Shown here: positions 54,745 to 63,594 of the stretch, piece after piece
How positions within the stretch are numbered: position 1 is the first letter of the stretch
Layout of the letters: the number at the start of each line of letters is the position of its first letter
DNA from: Streptomyces sp. NBC_00620
GTDB lineage: Bacteria > Actinomycetota > Actinomycetes > Streptomycetales > Streptomycetaceae
Length of the DNA: 64,000 nucleotides
Reading direction: 5' to 3'
Assembly: GCF_026341825.1 (NCBI RefSeq)
Contig: NZ_JAPENY010000003.1
Span: 2,108,001 to 2,172,000, forward strand
Notes under the pieces: model-generated
Database searches by the model: none
What the model was told of the DNA's origin: nothing
Seen by the model: the letters and a program-made list of their open reading frames with translations, nothing else
Translations under genes and position numbers: made by a program

Positions 54745-55350
54745 TCAGACCGTCCAGGCGGGCTCCAGCTCCACGATGTCGCCCGCGAGGGCGGCCACGT
54801 CGGCCTCGGTCTGAGCGCGCAGCGCGAGCCGTTCCACGCGCTCGGAGCGGTACTTGCCGAACTCGGCGGCCGACTGCCACATGGAGAGGATCAGGAACTC
54901 ATGTCCTGGCGCCTCCCCGAAGAGGCCCCGCACCATGCCGGGCGAACCAGCCATCGCGGGGTTCCAGACCTTCTCCTGCATCAGCGCGAAGTGCTCGGCC
55001 CGTTCCTCGTGGATACGGCAGTGAGCCACCCGCAACAGGTCGGTGTCCGTGAAGCGCGGCTCGAAGCCGGTCTTCACGTCGAAACGGTGGTCGAACAATT
55101 TGACCTGGGAATCCTTGAAGGTGCCCGATTGCGTCGCGGCGAGCCTGTCGTGAGAACGGGCCATGAAGGAGTCGTAGAAGGCACGGCTCTCCCAGAAGGC
55201 GAAAATGTGCGCGACGCCGGACCGCCCCCGGCTCCATCCCCCGCCCTGTCCCCGGAAACCCGGCTCCCCCAGAAGCCCCGCCCACTTTCGCTGCCCCCGC
55301 TCGAAACCGCGGCGGTCCACCACGGTGCAGCGAATCCACTTGACCAGCAC
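54745..55350 (-). CDS. DUF4937/YdbC-like ferredoxin-like fold protein
   Basis: A 201-residue protein of two similar alpha-beta domains resembling the YdbC/DUF4937 family with antibiotic-biosynthesis-monooxygenase-like fold. Conserved pieces are LVKWIRCTVVDRRGFERGQ, HIFAFWESRAFYDSFMARSH, KVWNPAMAGSPGMVRGLFGE and ILSMWQSAAEFGKYRSERVE. The start is the GTG at 55348-55350; TACGAT 6 bp upstream suggests leaderless transcription, as there is no ribosome-binding site. Its role is unknown; heme- or quinone-related functions are guesses from the fold. Confidence 0.78.
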   Translation of the reverse strand: MLVKWIRCTVVDRRGFERGQRKWAGLLGEPGFRGQGGGWSRGRSGVAHIFAFWESRAFYDSFMARSHDRLAATQSGTFKDSQVKLFDHRFDVKTGFEPRFTDTDLLRVAHCRIHEERAEHFALMQEKVWNPAMAGSPGMVRGLFGEAPGHEFLILSMWQSAAEFGKYRSERVERLALRAQTEADVAALAGDIVELEPAWTV

Positions 55351-55505
55351 CGCGCCATCGTACGGCCATGGAACGTGGCGCCGGTCACGCTCCGGCGCAC
55401 TGCATCCGCGCGAGCGCCCCCGCGCGCGTGGCACGATGGGCAACCAACCCTGATTTCACAGCAGTTGGGTCGGGAAGCAGATGGGGAACGGGGAGGGGAG
55501 ATCTG

Positions 55506-56039
55506 GTGAACGGTCTCAACAAGGGCATCCGCAAGGTCGAGCTCGCGGTGAAGTGGGATCCGAGTCCCGTGGGTGAGCCCTCGACCGATCTCGACATCAT
55601 CGCGGCGACATATCTGGCGGCCGATCCGCAGGGAAAGCCCGCCTACGTAGTGCACTTCGACAGCCGCTCCCCGGACGGCACCATCTATCTGAACCGGGAC
55701 AGCAAGGACGGCAAGGGCTTCGGCTGGGACGAGGTCATGACGCTGGAGCTGAACCGCCTCGACAGCCGCTACGCGCGCGTGGTCGTCGGCGTACTCATCC
55801 AACAGCGCTCCGGCCACAAGACGTTCGTCGGCGTGCTGAACCCCGGTCTACGCATGCGCGAGGGCTACACCGTCCTGGCCGAGGACGAATTCGGCGATGT
55901 CCTGGGGTCCACGGCGGCCACCGTCGGGGAGTTTTTGCGCGACGGTTCCGGAGAGTGGACTTTCCACCCCGGCATCCGTGGATACGACACGGACCCGGCG
56001 ACCTTCGCCAGGATCATGGGGAGCGGCGAGGACTCCTGA
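55506..56039 (+). CDS. TerD family protein
   Basis: A 177-residue TerD/CABP1-type protein without other tellurium-resistance genes nearby. VELAVKWDPSP and STDLDIIAATY carry the Ca2+-binding aspartates, and GKGFGWDEVMTLELNRLDSR and EGYTVLAEDEFGDVL are family core. The GTG start follows GGGGAGGGGA. In Streptomyces TerD proteins take part in development and stress responses. It is convergent with the nrdJ operon and followed by a strong shared terminator. Confidence 0.93.
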   Translation: MNGLNKGIRKVELAVKWDPSPVGEPSTDLDIIAATYLAADPQGKPAYVVHFDSRSPDGTIYLNRDSKDGKGFGWDEVMTLELNRLDSRYARVVVGVLIQQRSGHKTFVGVLNPGLRMREGYTVLAEDEFGDVLGSTAATVGEFLRDGSGEWTFHPGIRGYDTDPATFARIMGSGEDS

Positions 56040-56130
56040 AACGCACTCCTTGGGGACCGCGTTTTCCAAACAGGCCTCTCCGTAGGACAGCATCAAGGCG
56101 TCAATAGGACATCAGCGGGACGCGAAAACG

Positions 56131-56169
56131 CTGAAGGGCGGCACGGCCAGTGGCCGTGCCGCCCTTCAG
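56131..56169. terminator. Bidirectional terminator between TerD and nrdJ genes
   Basis: A 19-bp perfect stem with a single-base loop (CTGAAGGGCGGCACGGCC on the left, complement on the right), between convergent genes. TTTTC follows on the minus strand, favouring nrdJ termination. Confidence 0.85.
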
Positions 56170-56178
56170 TTCTTCAGA

Positions 56179-59079
56179 TCAGCTGCAACCGCTGGTCGAG
56201 CCGCAGCCCTCGCAGATGTAGCAGGATCCGGCCCGCTGCATCTTCGTACCGCAGGAGAAGCACAGGGGGGCGTCCGCCTGGATACCCAGCTGCATCTCCA
56301 CCAGTTCGGCACTGGTGCGGGCCTCCTGCGGGGCGGGCTTGGCCGCCTCGATCACGACCTCCGCCTTGGGGGCGGCGACGGCCTTCAGTTCCTGCGCGCG
56401 AGGCGCGGACTGGGCAAGGCCCTCGACATCCACGTCGTCGTCGGACGGCTCGTACGACCCGGTCTCCAGGTGACGCTGACGCTCGTCGATGGAGTGGATG
56501 CCGAGCGCGGAGCGCGTCTCGAAGGGCAGGAAGTCGAGCGCCAGGCGGCGGAAGATGTAGTCGACGATCGACTGCGCCATCCGCACGTCCGGGTCGTCCG
56601 TCATACCGGCCGGCTCGAAACGCATGTTCGTGAACTTGGAGACGTACGTCTCCAGGGGCACGCCGTACTGCAGACCCACCGAGACGGCGATGGAGAAGGC
56701 GTCCATCATGCCGGCGAGGGTGGAGCCCTGCTTCGACATCTTCAGGAAGACCTCGCCGAGACCGTCGTCCGGGTAGGAGTTGGCGGTCATGTAGCCCTCG
56801 GCGCCACCCACCGTGAAGGAGGTGGTGATACCGGGACGGCCCTTGGGGAGACGCTTGCGGACCGGGCGGTACTCGACGACCTTCTCGACCGCGGTACGGA
56901 TGGTCTCCTCGGCCTTGGCGGTGACCTCGACCTTCTCCTTGTCCTTGGTCTTCGCGGAGAGGGGCTGGCCGACCTTGCAGTTGTCGCGGTAGATCGCGAG
57001 CGCCTTGACGCCCATCTTCCACGCCTCGAAGTAGACCTCTTCGACGTCCTCGACGGTCGCCGTCTCCGGCAGGTTGACCGTCTTGGAGAGCGCGCCGGAG
57101 ATCCACGGCTGGATCGCGGCCATCATGCGGACGTGGCCCATCGCGGAGATGGAGCGCTCACCCATGGCGCAGTCGAACACCTCGTAGTGCTCGTGCTTGA
57201 GGCTCGGGGCGTCGATCACATTGCCGTTCTCGGCGATGTGGGCGACGATCGCCTCGATCTGCTCCTCCTGGTAGCCCAGGCGGCGCAGGGCCTGCGGAAC
57301 GGTGCCATTGACGATCTGCATCGAGCCGCCGCCGACCAGCTTCTTGAACTTGACCAGCGCGAGGTCGGGCTCAAGACCGGTGGTGTCACAGGACATCGCG
57401 AGACCGATGGTGCCGGTCGGGGCGATGACCGAGGCCTGCGCGTTGCGGAAGCCGTTCTTCTCACCGAGATGGAGAACGTCCTGCCAGGACTCCGTGGCGG
57501 CGGCCCAGATCGGACTGTCCAGGTCGTCCACGCGAGGGGCCACGGCGTTGGCGTCGGAGTGCTGCTTCATGACGCGCTGGTGCGGCTGCGCGTTGCGGGC
57601 GTAGCCGTCGTACGGGCCGACGACCGCGGCGAGTTCCGCGGAACGCTTGTACGAGGTGCCGGTCATCAGCGAGGTGATCGCGCCGGCGAGGGAGCGGCCG
57701 CCGTCGGAGTCGTACGCGTGGCCGGTCGCCATCAGGAGGGCGCCGAGGTTGGCGTAGCCGATGCCCAGCTGACGGAAGGCGCGGGTGTTCTCGCCGATCT
57801 TCTGGGTCGGGAAGTCCGCGAAGCAGATGGAGATGTCCATCGCGGTGATGACCAGCTCGACGACCTTCGAGAAGCGCTCGACGTCGAAGGACTGGTGGCC
57901 CTTGCCGTCGTCCTTCAGGAACTTCATCAGGTTCAGCGAGGCGAGGTTGCAGGACGTGTTGTCCAGGTGCATGTACTCACTGCACGGGTTCGAGCCGTTG
58001 ATCCGGCCGGACTCCGGGCACGTGTGCCAGGCGTTGATCGTGTCGTCGTACTGGATGCCGGGGTCGGCGCAGGCCCAGGCCGCCTCGGCCATCTTGCGGA
58101 AGAGCGACTTGGCGTCGACCTCCTCGATGACCTCGCCGGTCATACGGGACGTCAGGCCGAACTTGCCGCCCGCCTCGACCGCCTTCATGAACGTGTCGTT
58201 CACACGGACCGAGTTGTTGGCGTTCTGGTACTGGACGGACGTGATGTCGTCGCCGCCCAGGTCCATGTCGAAGCCCGCGTCACGCAGGGCGCGGATCTTC
58301 TCCTCTTCCTTCACCTTGGTCTCGATGAAGCCCTCGATGTCGGGGTGGTCGACGTCGAGGATGACCATCTTGGCCGCGCGGCGCGTGGCGCCACCCGACT
58401 TGATCGTTCCTGCGGAGGCGTCGGCACCGCGCATGAAGGAGACGGGACCCGAGGCGTTGCCGCCCGAGGAGAGCAGCTCCTTGGAGGAGCGGATGCGGGA
58501 GAGGTTCAGGCCGGCACCGGAGCCGCCCTTGAAGATCATGCCCTCTTCCTTGTACCAGTCGAGGATCGACTCCATGGAGTCGTCGACGGACAGGATGAAG
58601 CAGGCGGAGACCTGCTGGGGCTGCGGCGTGCCCACGTTGAACCACACCGGGGAGTTGAAGCTGAAGATCTGGTGCAGGAGCGCGTACGCCAGCTCGTGCT
58701 CGAAGATCTCGGCGTCGGCGGGCGAGGAGAAGTACTTGTAGTCCTCTCCGGCCTTCCGGTACGTCTTCACGATGCGGTCGATGAGCTGCTTGAGGCTCAC
58801 CTCGCGCTGCGGGGTGCCGACAGCACCGCGGAAGTACTTGCTGGTGACGATGTTGACCGCGTTCACCGACCACGAGTCGGGGAACTCGACGCCACGCTGC
58901 TCGAAGTTGACCGAGCCGTCGCGCCAGTTGGTCATGACGACGTCACGGCGCGCCCATTCCACCTCGTCGTACGGGTGCACGCCAGGAGTGGTGTGAATGC
59001 GCTCGATGCGCAGTCCCTTGCTGGCCTTGGTTCCCTTGGCGCGGGAACCTCGTGCCGGACCGCTCGCCGTCTCTGTCAT
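56179..59079 (-). CDS. nrdJ: Vitamin B12-dependent ribonucleotide reductase (class II)
   Basis: A 966-residue enzyme that reduces ribonucleotides to deoxyribonucleotides using adenosylcobalamin, without oxygen. Core motifs: NGSNPCSEYMHLDNTSCNLA (catalytic Cys/Asn/Glu region), FNVGTPQPQQVSACF, ASVIAPTGTIGLAMSCDTTG, and a C-terminal Cys tail (CFSCGTKMQ, CYICEGCG) for redox recycling and zinc. The ATG at 59077-59079 follows GGGAGG; the frame is open 29 codons further upstream without family similarity. It is in an operon with nrdR (150-bp gap), which represses it. Confidence 0.97.
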   Translation of the reverse strand: MTETASGPARGSRAKGTKASKGLRIERIHTTPGVHPYDEVEWARRDVVMTNWRDGSVNFEQRGVEFPDSWSVNAVNIVTSKYFRGAVGTPQREVSLKQLIDRIVKTYRKAGEDYKYFSSPADAEIFEHELAYALLHQIFSFNSPVWFNVGTPQPQQVSACFILSVDDSMESILDWYKEEGMIFKGGSGAGLNLSRIRSSKELLSSGGNASGPVSFMRGADASAGTIKSGGATRRAAKMVILDVDHPDIEGFIETKVKEEEKIRALRDAGFDMDLGGDDITSVQYQNANNSVRVNDTFMKAVEAGGKFGLTSRMTGEVIEEVDAKSLFRKMAEAAWACADPGIQYDDTINAWHTCPESGRINGSNPCSEYMHLDNTSCNLASLNLMKFLKDDGKGHQSFDVERFSKVVELVITAMDISICFADFPTQKIGENTRAFRQLGIGYANLGALLMATGHAYDSDGGRSLAGAITSLMTGTSYKRSAELAAVVGPYDGYARNAQPHQRVMKQHSDANAVAPRVDDLDSPIWAAATESWQDVLHLGEKNGFRNAQASVIAPTGTIGLAMSCDTTGLEPDLALVKFKKLVGGGSMQIVNGTVPQALRRLGYQEEQIEAIVAHIAENGNVIDAPSLKHEHYEVFDCAMGERSISAMGHVRMMAAIQPWISGALSKTVNLPETATVEDVEEVYFEAWKMGVKALAIYRDNCKVGQPLSAKTKDKEKVEVTAKAEETIRTAVEKVVEYRPVRKRLPKGRPGITTSFTVGGAEGYMTANSYPDDGLGEVFLKMSKQGSTLAGMMDAFSIAVSVGLQYGVPLETYVSKFTNMRFEPAGMTDDPDVRMAQSIVDYIFRRLALDFLPFETRSALGIHSIDERQRHLETGSYEPSDDDVDVEGLAQSAPRAQELKAVAAPKAEVVIEAAKPAPQEARTSAELVEMQLGIQADAPLCFSCGTKMQRAGSCYICEGCGSTSGCS

Positions 59080-59229
59080 GCCGCCTCCCTGTATCGGGCT
59101 AAAACGCCCAGAAGTGCCTCGTTCTTCCCGTGGCACGGTGTGTGTCTGATGCTGCGCGCGCCGCATGCGCGGCCGCCCGCAACAGGTCTGTGGTCGCCAC
59201 CGACGAGCCGACCCGAGTCGGCCTTCCCG

Positions 59230-59793
59230 TCAGTCGGCGGCGTTGGCGGGCACGGGGACCTGGACGGCCTCTCCGGACCCGCGGTCGCTTTCCGGGCGCT
59301 CCGCGGAGGCGTCTTCGTCGACCGCCTCGTCCGCAGCGGGGCGCTGCCTCGTCTCTTCCCTGAGTTCCACGATGGCCGCCTCGAAGTCCTCGAGCGAGTC
59401 GAACGCCCGGTAGACGGACGCGAATCGCAGATAGGCGACGAGGTCGAGTTCCTGCAACGGGCCGAGTATGGCCAGTCCCACGTCGTGGGTGGTCAGTTCG
59501 GCACTTCCGGTGGCTCGCACCGCCTCCTCGACCCGCTGGCCGAGCTGGGCGAGTGCGTCCTCGGTGACAGGCCGCCCCTGGCACGCCTTGCGGACGCCAT
59601 TGATGACCTTGGTACGGCTGAAGGGTTCAGTCACGCCGGAGCGCTTGACCACCATCAGCGAGCACGTCTCCACGGTCGTGAAACGACGGGAGCAGTCGGG
59701 ACACTGGCGGCGCCTGCGGATCGACGTGCCGTCATCGGTCGTACGACTGTCGACGACACGGCTGTCGGGGTGCCTGCAGAAGGGGCAGTGCAT
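59230..59793 (-). CDS. nrdR: Transcriptional repressor NrdR
   Basis: A 187-residue repressor of ribonucleotide reductase genes. The zinc ribbon has C3-x2-C6 (MHCPFCRHPDS) and CPDC, followed by the Arg-rich RRRRQCPDCSRRFTT segment. The ATP-cone domain (residues about 46-136; VVKRSGVTEPFSRTKVINGV, VYRAFDSLEDF) binds ATP or dATP to switch repression. The C-terminus is an acidic extension longer than the usual 150-160 residues. It begins the nrdRJ operon and has two NrdR boxes upstream. Confidence 0.97.
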   Translation of the reverse strand: MHCPFCRHPDSRVVDSRTTDDGTSIRRRRQCPDCSRRFTTVETCSLMVVKRSGVTEPFSRTKVINGVRKACQGRPVTEDALAQLGQRVEEAVRATGSAELTTHDVGLAILGPLQELDLVAYLRFASVYRAFDSLEDFEAAIVELREETRQRPAADEAVDEDASAERPESDRGSGEAVQVPVPANAAD

Positions 59794-59901
59794 GGCTCCA
59801 ACCCTCCTTCACAGCACGACTCATAGAGCTCGGGAGACCCCTTGGGTCCCTCGAAGCAGCCCCAAGCATAGGCGATGACCGAGGGGCCGGAGACCCGGGG
59901 G

Positions 59902-59948
59902 ACCACAACTTCTGGGCTGCTGCTGCAATCCAACCACTACATGTGGGG
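59902..59948 (-). promoter_or_regulatory. Tandem NrdR boxes of the nrdRJ promoter
   Basis: On the plus strand ACCACAACTTCTGGGC (59902-59917) and ACCACTACATGTGGGG (59933-59948) match the NrdR consensus aCaCtATATAtAGTGt in outline, the second as a near palindrome. Their starts are 31 bp apart, the three-turn spacing typical for NrdR. They lie 109-155 bp upstream of nrdR. The rest of 59794-60236 holds no supported gene. Confidence 0.75.
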
Positions 59949-60236
59949 CTTGACCCGCAAATTCACCGATGACGCGCGTGTCGCACACGTATTGGCATGT
60001 GCCGCAAGGCCATACCGATTTCAGACACACAGGGATAGCGTGGTCGCCGCACGGAATGGGGGGCGGTTCCCGGTCGACGGGGTACCGGATGGCAGACTGG
60101 GCAGCGGCCCAGGTCGACCGGCACAGCCGTCGCCCCGGCGGGGAAGAGTACAGCAATGAGACCTTTTGTCCGCCAGGTGCAGCGTTAGCCATACACCCAG
60201 ACACATGATCGCGACAGGCAATCCACACTTTTTCAC

Positions 60237-60278
60237 TCGAACGTGTGTTTGGCGCAACCTTTCGAAAGCAACTACCGT
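60237..60278 (+). promoter_or_regulatory. SOS box and promoter of lexA
   Basis: TCGAACGTGTGTTTGG (60237-60252) matches the actinobacterial SOS box TCGAAC-N4-GTTCGA, with the left half perfect. It overlaps TTGGCG (60249-60254), and TACCGT lies 18 bp further at 60273-60278, together a plausible promoter. LexA would block it by covering the -35 element. Confidence 0.85.
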
Positions 60279-60311
60279 TGTCCAGCAGGGAGACCATCGA
60301 GAGGGGCCGAC

Positions 60312-61088
60312 GTGACCACCACCGCAGACAGTGCCACCATCACTGCCCAGGACCGCTCCCAGGGCCGACTCGAGCCGGTGCATGCGATGAACGAAGCTGC
60401 GAATCATGAGGGGCCCAAGCGATCCCTGCCGGGCCGACCTCCAGGCATCCGGGCGGACAGCTCGGGCCTCACCGACCGGCAACGCCGGGTGATCGAGGTC
60501 ATCAGGGACTCCGTGCAGCGGCGCGGCTACCCGCCGTCGATGCGGGAGATCGGACAGGCTGTCGGCCTTTCCAGCACCTCCTCGGTCGCGCATCAACTGA
60601 TGGCACTGGAGCGCAAGGGCTTCCTGCGGCGCGACCCGCACCGCCCGCGCGCGTACGAGGTCAGGGGCTCGGACCAGTCCTCGGCGCAGCCCACGGACAC
60701 GGCGGGCAAGCCGGCCGCGTCGTACGTCCCGCTCGTGGGCCGTATCGCCGCAGGTGGGCCCATCCTGGCCGAGGAGTCGGTGGAGGACGTGTTCCCCCTC
60801 CCCCGCCAGCTGGTCGGCGACGGCGAGTTGTTCGTCCTGAAGGTCGTCGGTGACTCGATGATCGAGGCCGCCATCTGCGACGGTGACTGGGTCACCGTCC
60901 GCCGCCAGCCGGTCGCGGAGAACGGCGACATCGTGGCCGCCATGCTCGAAGGCGAGGCCACGGTGAAGCGCTTCAAGCGCGAGGACGGGCATGTGTGGCT
61001 CCTGCCGCACAACTCCGCGTACCAGCCGATTCCCGGCGACGAGGCGACCATCCTCGGCAAGGTCGTGGCAGTGCTGCGGCGCGTCTAG
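60312..61088 (+). CDS. lexA: SOS repressor LexA
   Basis: A 258-residue autocleaving repressor. The winged HTH (residues about 50-115) contains LTDRQRRVIEVIRDSVQRRG, YPPSMREIGQAVGLSSTSSV and LERKGFLRRD. The peptidase domain has the Ala-Gly cleavage site in VGRIAAGGPI (near residue 148), catalytic Ser in GDSMIEAAI and Lys in EGEATVKRF. The first 45 residues are an extra extension typical of Streptomyces LexA. The GTG start follows GAGAGGGG. The SOS box indicates autoregulation. A strong terminator follows. Confidence 0.97.
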   Translation: MTTTADSATITAQDRSQGRLEPVHAMNEAANHEGPKRSLPGRPPGIRADSSGLTDRQRRVIEVIRDSVQRRGYPPSMREIGQAVGLSSTSSVAHQLMALERKGFLRRDPHRPRAYEVRGSDQSSAQPTDTAGKPAASYVPLVGRIAAGGPILAEESVEDVFPLPRQLVGDGELFVLKVVGDSMIEAAICDGDWVTVRRQPVAENGDIVAAMLEGEATVKRFKREDGHVWLLPHNSAYQPIPGDEATILGKVVAVLRRV

Positions 61089-61128
61089 CACGCCGCGACG
61101 GGCGGGACACTCCGCCCCGCCCCTGACC

Positions 61129-61163
61129 GGGCCCCGGGACCAACTGCGCCGGTTCCGGGGCCC
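61129..61163 (+). terminator. Intrinsic terminator of lexA
   Basis: A 13-bp stem (GGGCCCCGGGACC with GGTTCCGGGGCCC, one G-T pair) with a 9-nt loop, 40 bp past the lexA stop and followed by GTTTTC. Confidence 0.75.
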
Positions 61164-61248
61164 TGTGCGTTTTCTGGCCGGGGGCCTTTGGCTGTGCTTG
61201 TCCTGGCCCGGCGCTCGGAGTGCGGGCGCTTTCCGGCGGCCAGGACCC

Positions 61249-61299
61249 TGAGGCACGGCGCCTCGTGAGGCACTGCGCCTCGTGGAGCACGGCGTCCGA
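61249..61299. repeat. 17-bp tandem repeat between lexA and the DinG-like gene
   Basis: TGAGGCACGGCGCCTCG (61249-61265) and TGAGGCACTGCGCCTCG (61266-61282) are tandem units, each itself a hairpin-forming GAGGC...GCCTC, with a degenerate third to 61299. The remaining bases of 61164-61507 show no gene I can support. Confidence 0.8.
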
Positions 61300-61507
61300 T
61301 GATCAGTGGCGCCGCAGGGCCCGGGGTTGTCCGAACTCCTGCCTCGGTAGAGAGCTGGGCCAGGGCTCCCGGGGCTCGCCGACTCCGCTCGCGTGGTATG
61401 ACATGCGCCGGCCCAGGCTGCGTCGGGCGGCATCGGCATGGGCCTGCGGAAGCGCCCACGGCGGCCACGCCCCCGGGCAGAGGCGCGAACCACCCCGCCC
61501 GGGGGCG

Positions 61508-63484
61508 CTACGCGCCTTCCGTCTTCCGCGCGGCCTCGTCGATCGCGGCCAGGGACCTCCGTACCTGGTTACGGTCCGTCGTGTACCAGAACTCGGGCAG
61601 TGACGCCTTCAGATAGCTGCCGTAGCGAGCCGTGGCCAGGCGCTGGTCCAGTACGGCGACGACGCCGCGGTCCCCCGACGCTCGTACGAGGCGGCCGGCG
61701 CCCTGCGCCATCAGCAGGGCCGCGTGGGTGGCTGCGACGGCCATGAAACCGTTGCCTCCCTTGTCCTCGACGGCCTTCTGGCGGGCGCTCATCAAGGGGT
61801 CGTCAGGGCGCGGGAAGGGGATCTTGTCCATGACGACCAGTTGGCAGCTGGGGCCCGGGACGTCCACGCCCTGCCAGAGGGAGAGCGTGCCGAAGAGGCA
61901 GGTCTTCGGGTCGGCCGCGAAGTTCTTGATCAGCTCGCCGAGCGTCTCCTCGCCCTGGAGCAGGATGGGGTACTCGGGGATGCGCGAGCGCAGTTCCTCA
62001 GCCGCGAGCTGGGCGGCTCGCATCGAGGAGAACAGGCCTAGCGTGCGGCCTCCGGCGGCCTGGATCAGCTCGGTGAGCTCGTCCAGCATGTCCCCGCGGT
62101 CACCGTCGCGTGCAGGGCGTGACAGGTGCTTGGCAACGTAGAGGATGCCCTGCCTGGGGTAGTCGAAGGGCGAGCCGACGTCGATGCCCTTCCACTGCGG
62201 AAGGTCTTCGCCCTCCGTGCCCTCCGGGGCGAGCCCAAGGGACGCGCCCACTCCGTTGAAGTCGCCGCCGAGCTTCAGCGTCGCGGAGGTCAGGACGACG
62301 GAGCGGTCCGTGAAGAGCTTCTCCCTGAGGAGCCCGGACACGTTCATGGGAGCGACGCGCAGCGACGCGCCGAAGCGGTCGTGGCGCTCGTACCAGACGA
62401 CGTCCCACTCCGAGCCGTTGGTGATCCGCTCGGACACATCGTGCACGGTCTCCAGCGAGGCGAGTGCCTGCTTGCGTACCGCGTCCTCGTCCTGAACGGA
62501 CTTGTCGCGCGTGGAGCCGAGCGCCGAGATCACCGTACGGGCGGCGTCGCGCAGCGCCATCAGCGCGTACCCGAGATCCTCCGGGATCTCCTCCAGGCGC
62601 CCGGGCAGGGCCAGCTCCATCAGCCGCTCGAAACCCTCGGAGGCGGTCTGGAGCTGGTCGGCGGCCTTCTCGTTGACGAGCTTCGCGGCGCGACGGACGG
62701 CACGGTTGACCTGGCCGGGTGTGAGCTCGCCGGTCGCGACGCCGGTGACCCTGGAGACCAGCTCGTGGGCCTCGTCGACGATCAGCACCTCGTGCATCGG
62801 GAGGACCGGCGCGCCCTCGATGGCGTCGATCGCCAGCAGCGCGTGGTTGGTGACGATGACCTCGGCGAGTTTGGCGCGCTCACGGGCCGCCTCGGCGAAA
62901 CACTCCGCTCCATAGGCGCACTTGCTGGCGCCCAGGCACTCCCGGGACGACACGGACACCTGGGCCCAGGCACGGTCGGAGACGCCGGGCGTGAGGTCGT
63001 CCCGGTCCCCGGTCTCGGTCTCGTCCGACCAGTCCCGCAGCCGCACCAGGTCCTGGCCGAGCTTGCTGGTGGGAGCGGCCGCCTCGAACTGGTCGAAGAG
63101 GCCCCCGTCCTCTTCCTGGGGCACACCCTCGCGCAGGCGGTGCAGACACAGATAGTTCGACCGGCCCTTGAGCATCGCGAACTCGGGGCGGCGGCGCAGC
63201 AGCGGATGCAGCGCCTCCACGGTCCGTGGAAGGTCACGCTCCACAAGCTGCCGCTGGAGCGCCAGGGTGGCGGTCGCCACGACCACCCGCTCCCCGTGCG
63301 CGAGCGCGGGCACCAGGTAACCGAGCGACTTTCCGGTGCCGGTGCCTGCCTGGACCAGCAGGTGGGAATTGTCGTCGATGGCGCCCGCGACGCTTTCGGC
63401 CATGGTCACCTGGCCAGGGCGCTCCGTACCACCGACGGCAGTGACGGCAGCATGCAGGAGTTCGGGGAGTGAGGGCTCTGTCAT
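61508..63484 (-). CDS. DinG/XPD-like ATP-dependent DNA helicase
   Basis: A 658-residue superfamily 2 helicase. Motif I is QAGTGTGKS (near residue 46), motif II is VDEAHEL, and motif VI lies at QGAGRLVR. Between I and II are the 4Fe-4S cysteines of the DinG/XPD group: YLCL, ECLGASKCAYGAECF. This helicase probably unwinds damaged or structured DNA. It stands next to lexA on the opposite strand, consistent with a DNA-damage role, but I did not find an SOS box at its own start. The ATG is at 63482-63484. Confidence 0.93.
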   Translation of the reverse strand: MTEPSLPELLHAAVTAVGGTERPGQVTMAESVAGAIDDNSHLLVQAGTGTGKSLGYLVPALAHGERVVVATATLALQRQLVERDLPRTVEALHPLLRRRPEFAMLKGRSNYLCLHRLREGVPQEEDGGLFDQFEAAAPTSKLGQDLVRLRDWSDETETGDRDDLTPGVSDRAWAQVSVSSRECLGASKCAYGAECFAEAARERAKLAEVIVTNHALLAIDAIEGAPVLPMHEVLIVDEAHELVSRVTGVATGELTPGQVNRAVRRAAKLVNEKAADQLQTASEGFERLMELALPGRLEEIPEDLGYALMALRDAARTVISALGSTRDKSVQDEDAVRKQALASLETVHDVSERITNGSEWDVVWYERHDRFGASLRVAPMNVSGLLREKLFTDRSVVLTSATLKLGGDFNGVGASLGLAPEGTEGEDLPQWKGIDVGSPFDYPRQGILYVAKHLSRPARDGDRGDMLDELTELIQAAGGRTLGLFSSMRAAQLAAEELRSRIPEYPILLQGEETLGELIKNFAADPKTCLFGTLSLWQGVDVPGPSCQLVVMDKIPFPRPDDPLMSARQKAVEDKGGNGFMAVAATHAALLMAQGAGRLVRASGDRGVVAVLDQRLATARYGSYLKASLPEFWYTTDRNQVRRSLAAIDEAARKTEGA

Positions 63485-63522
63485 AGCTCTGCCACCCTAC
63501 GGGGCACCACTGACAACCGGGC

Positions 63523-63594
63523 GATCAAGGTGGGGACGACGGTCGCGATCAAGACGGGCACCGTATGCGTGATCAAGGCTGGTGGAGGGGGTTC
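63523..63594. repeat. 24-bp degenerate tandem array at the end of the siderophore synthetase gene
   Basis: GATCAAG occurs at 63523, 63547 and 63571, exactly 24 bp apart, with partial similarity between the spacers. The third copy contains the stop codon of the siderophore synthetase gene (63573-63575). Confidence 0.7.

Noticed and set aside
56179..59079. Intein or split nrdJ
   Set aside because: The 966-residue reading is continuous with conserved active-site motifs, without self-splicing blocks.
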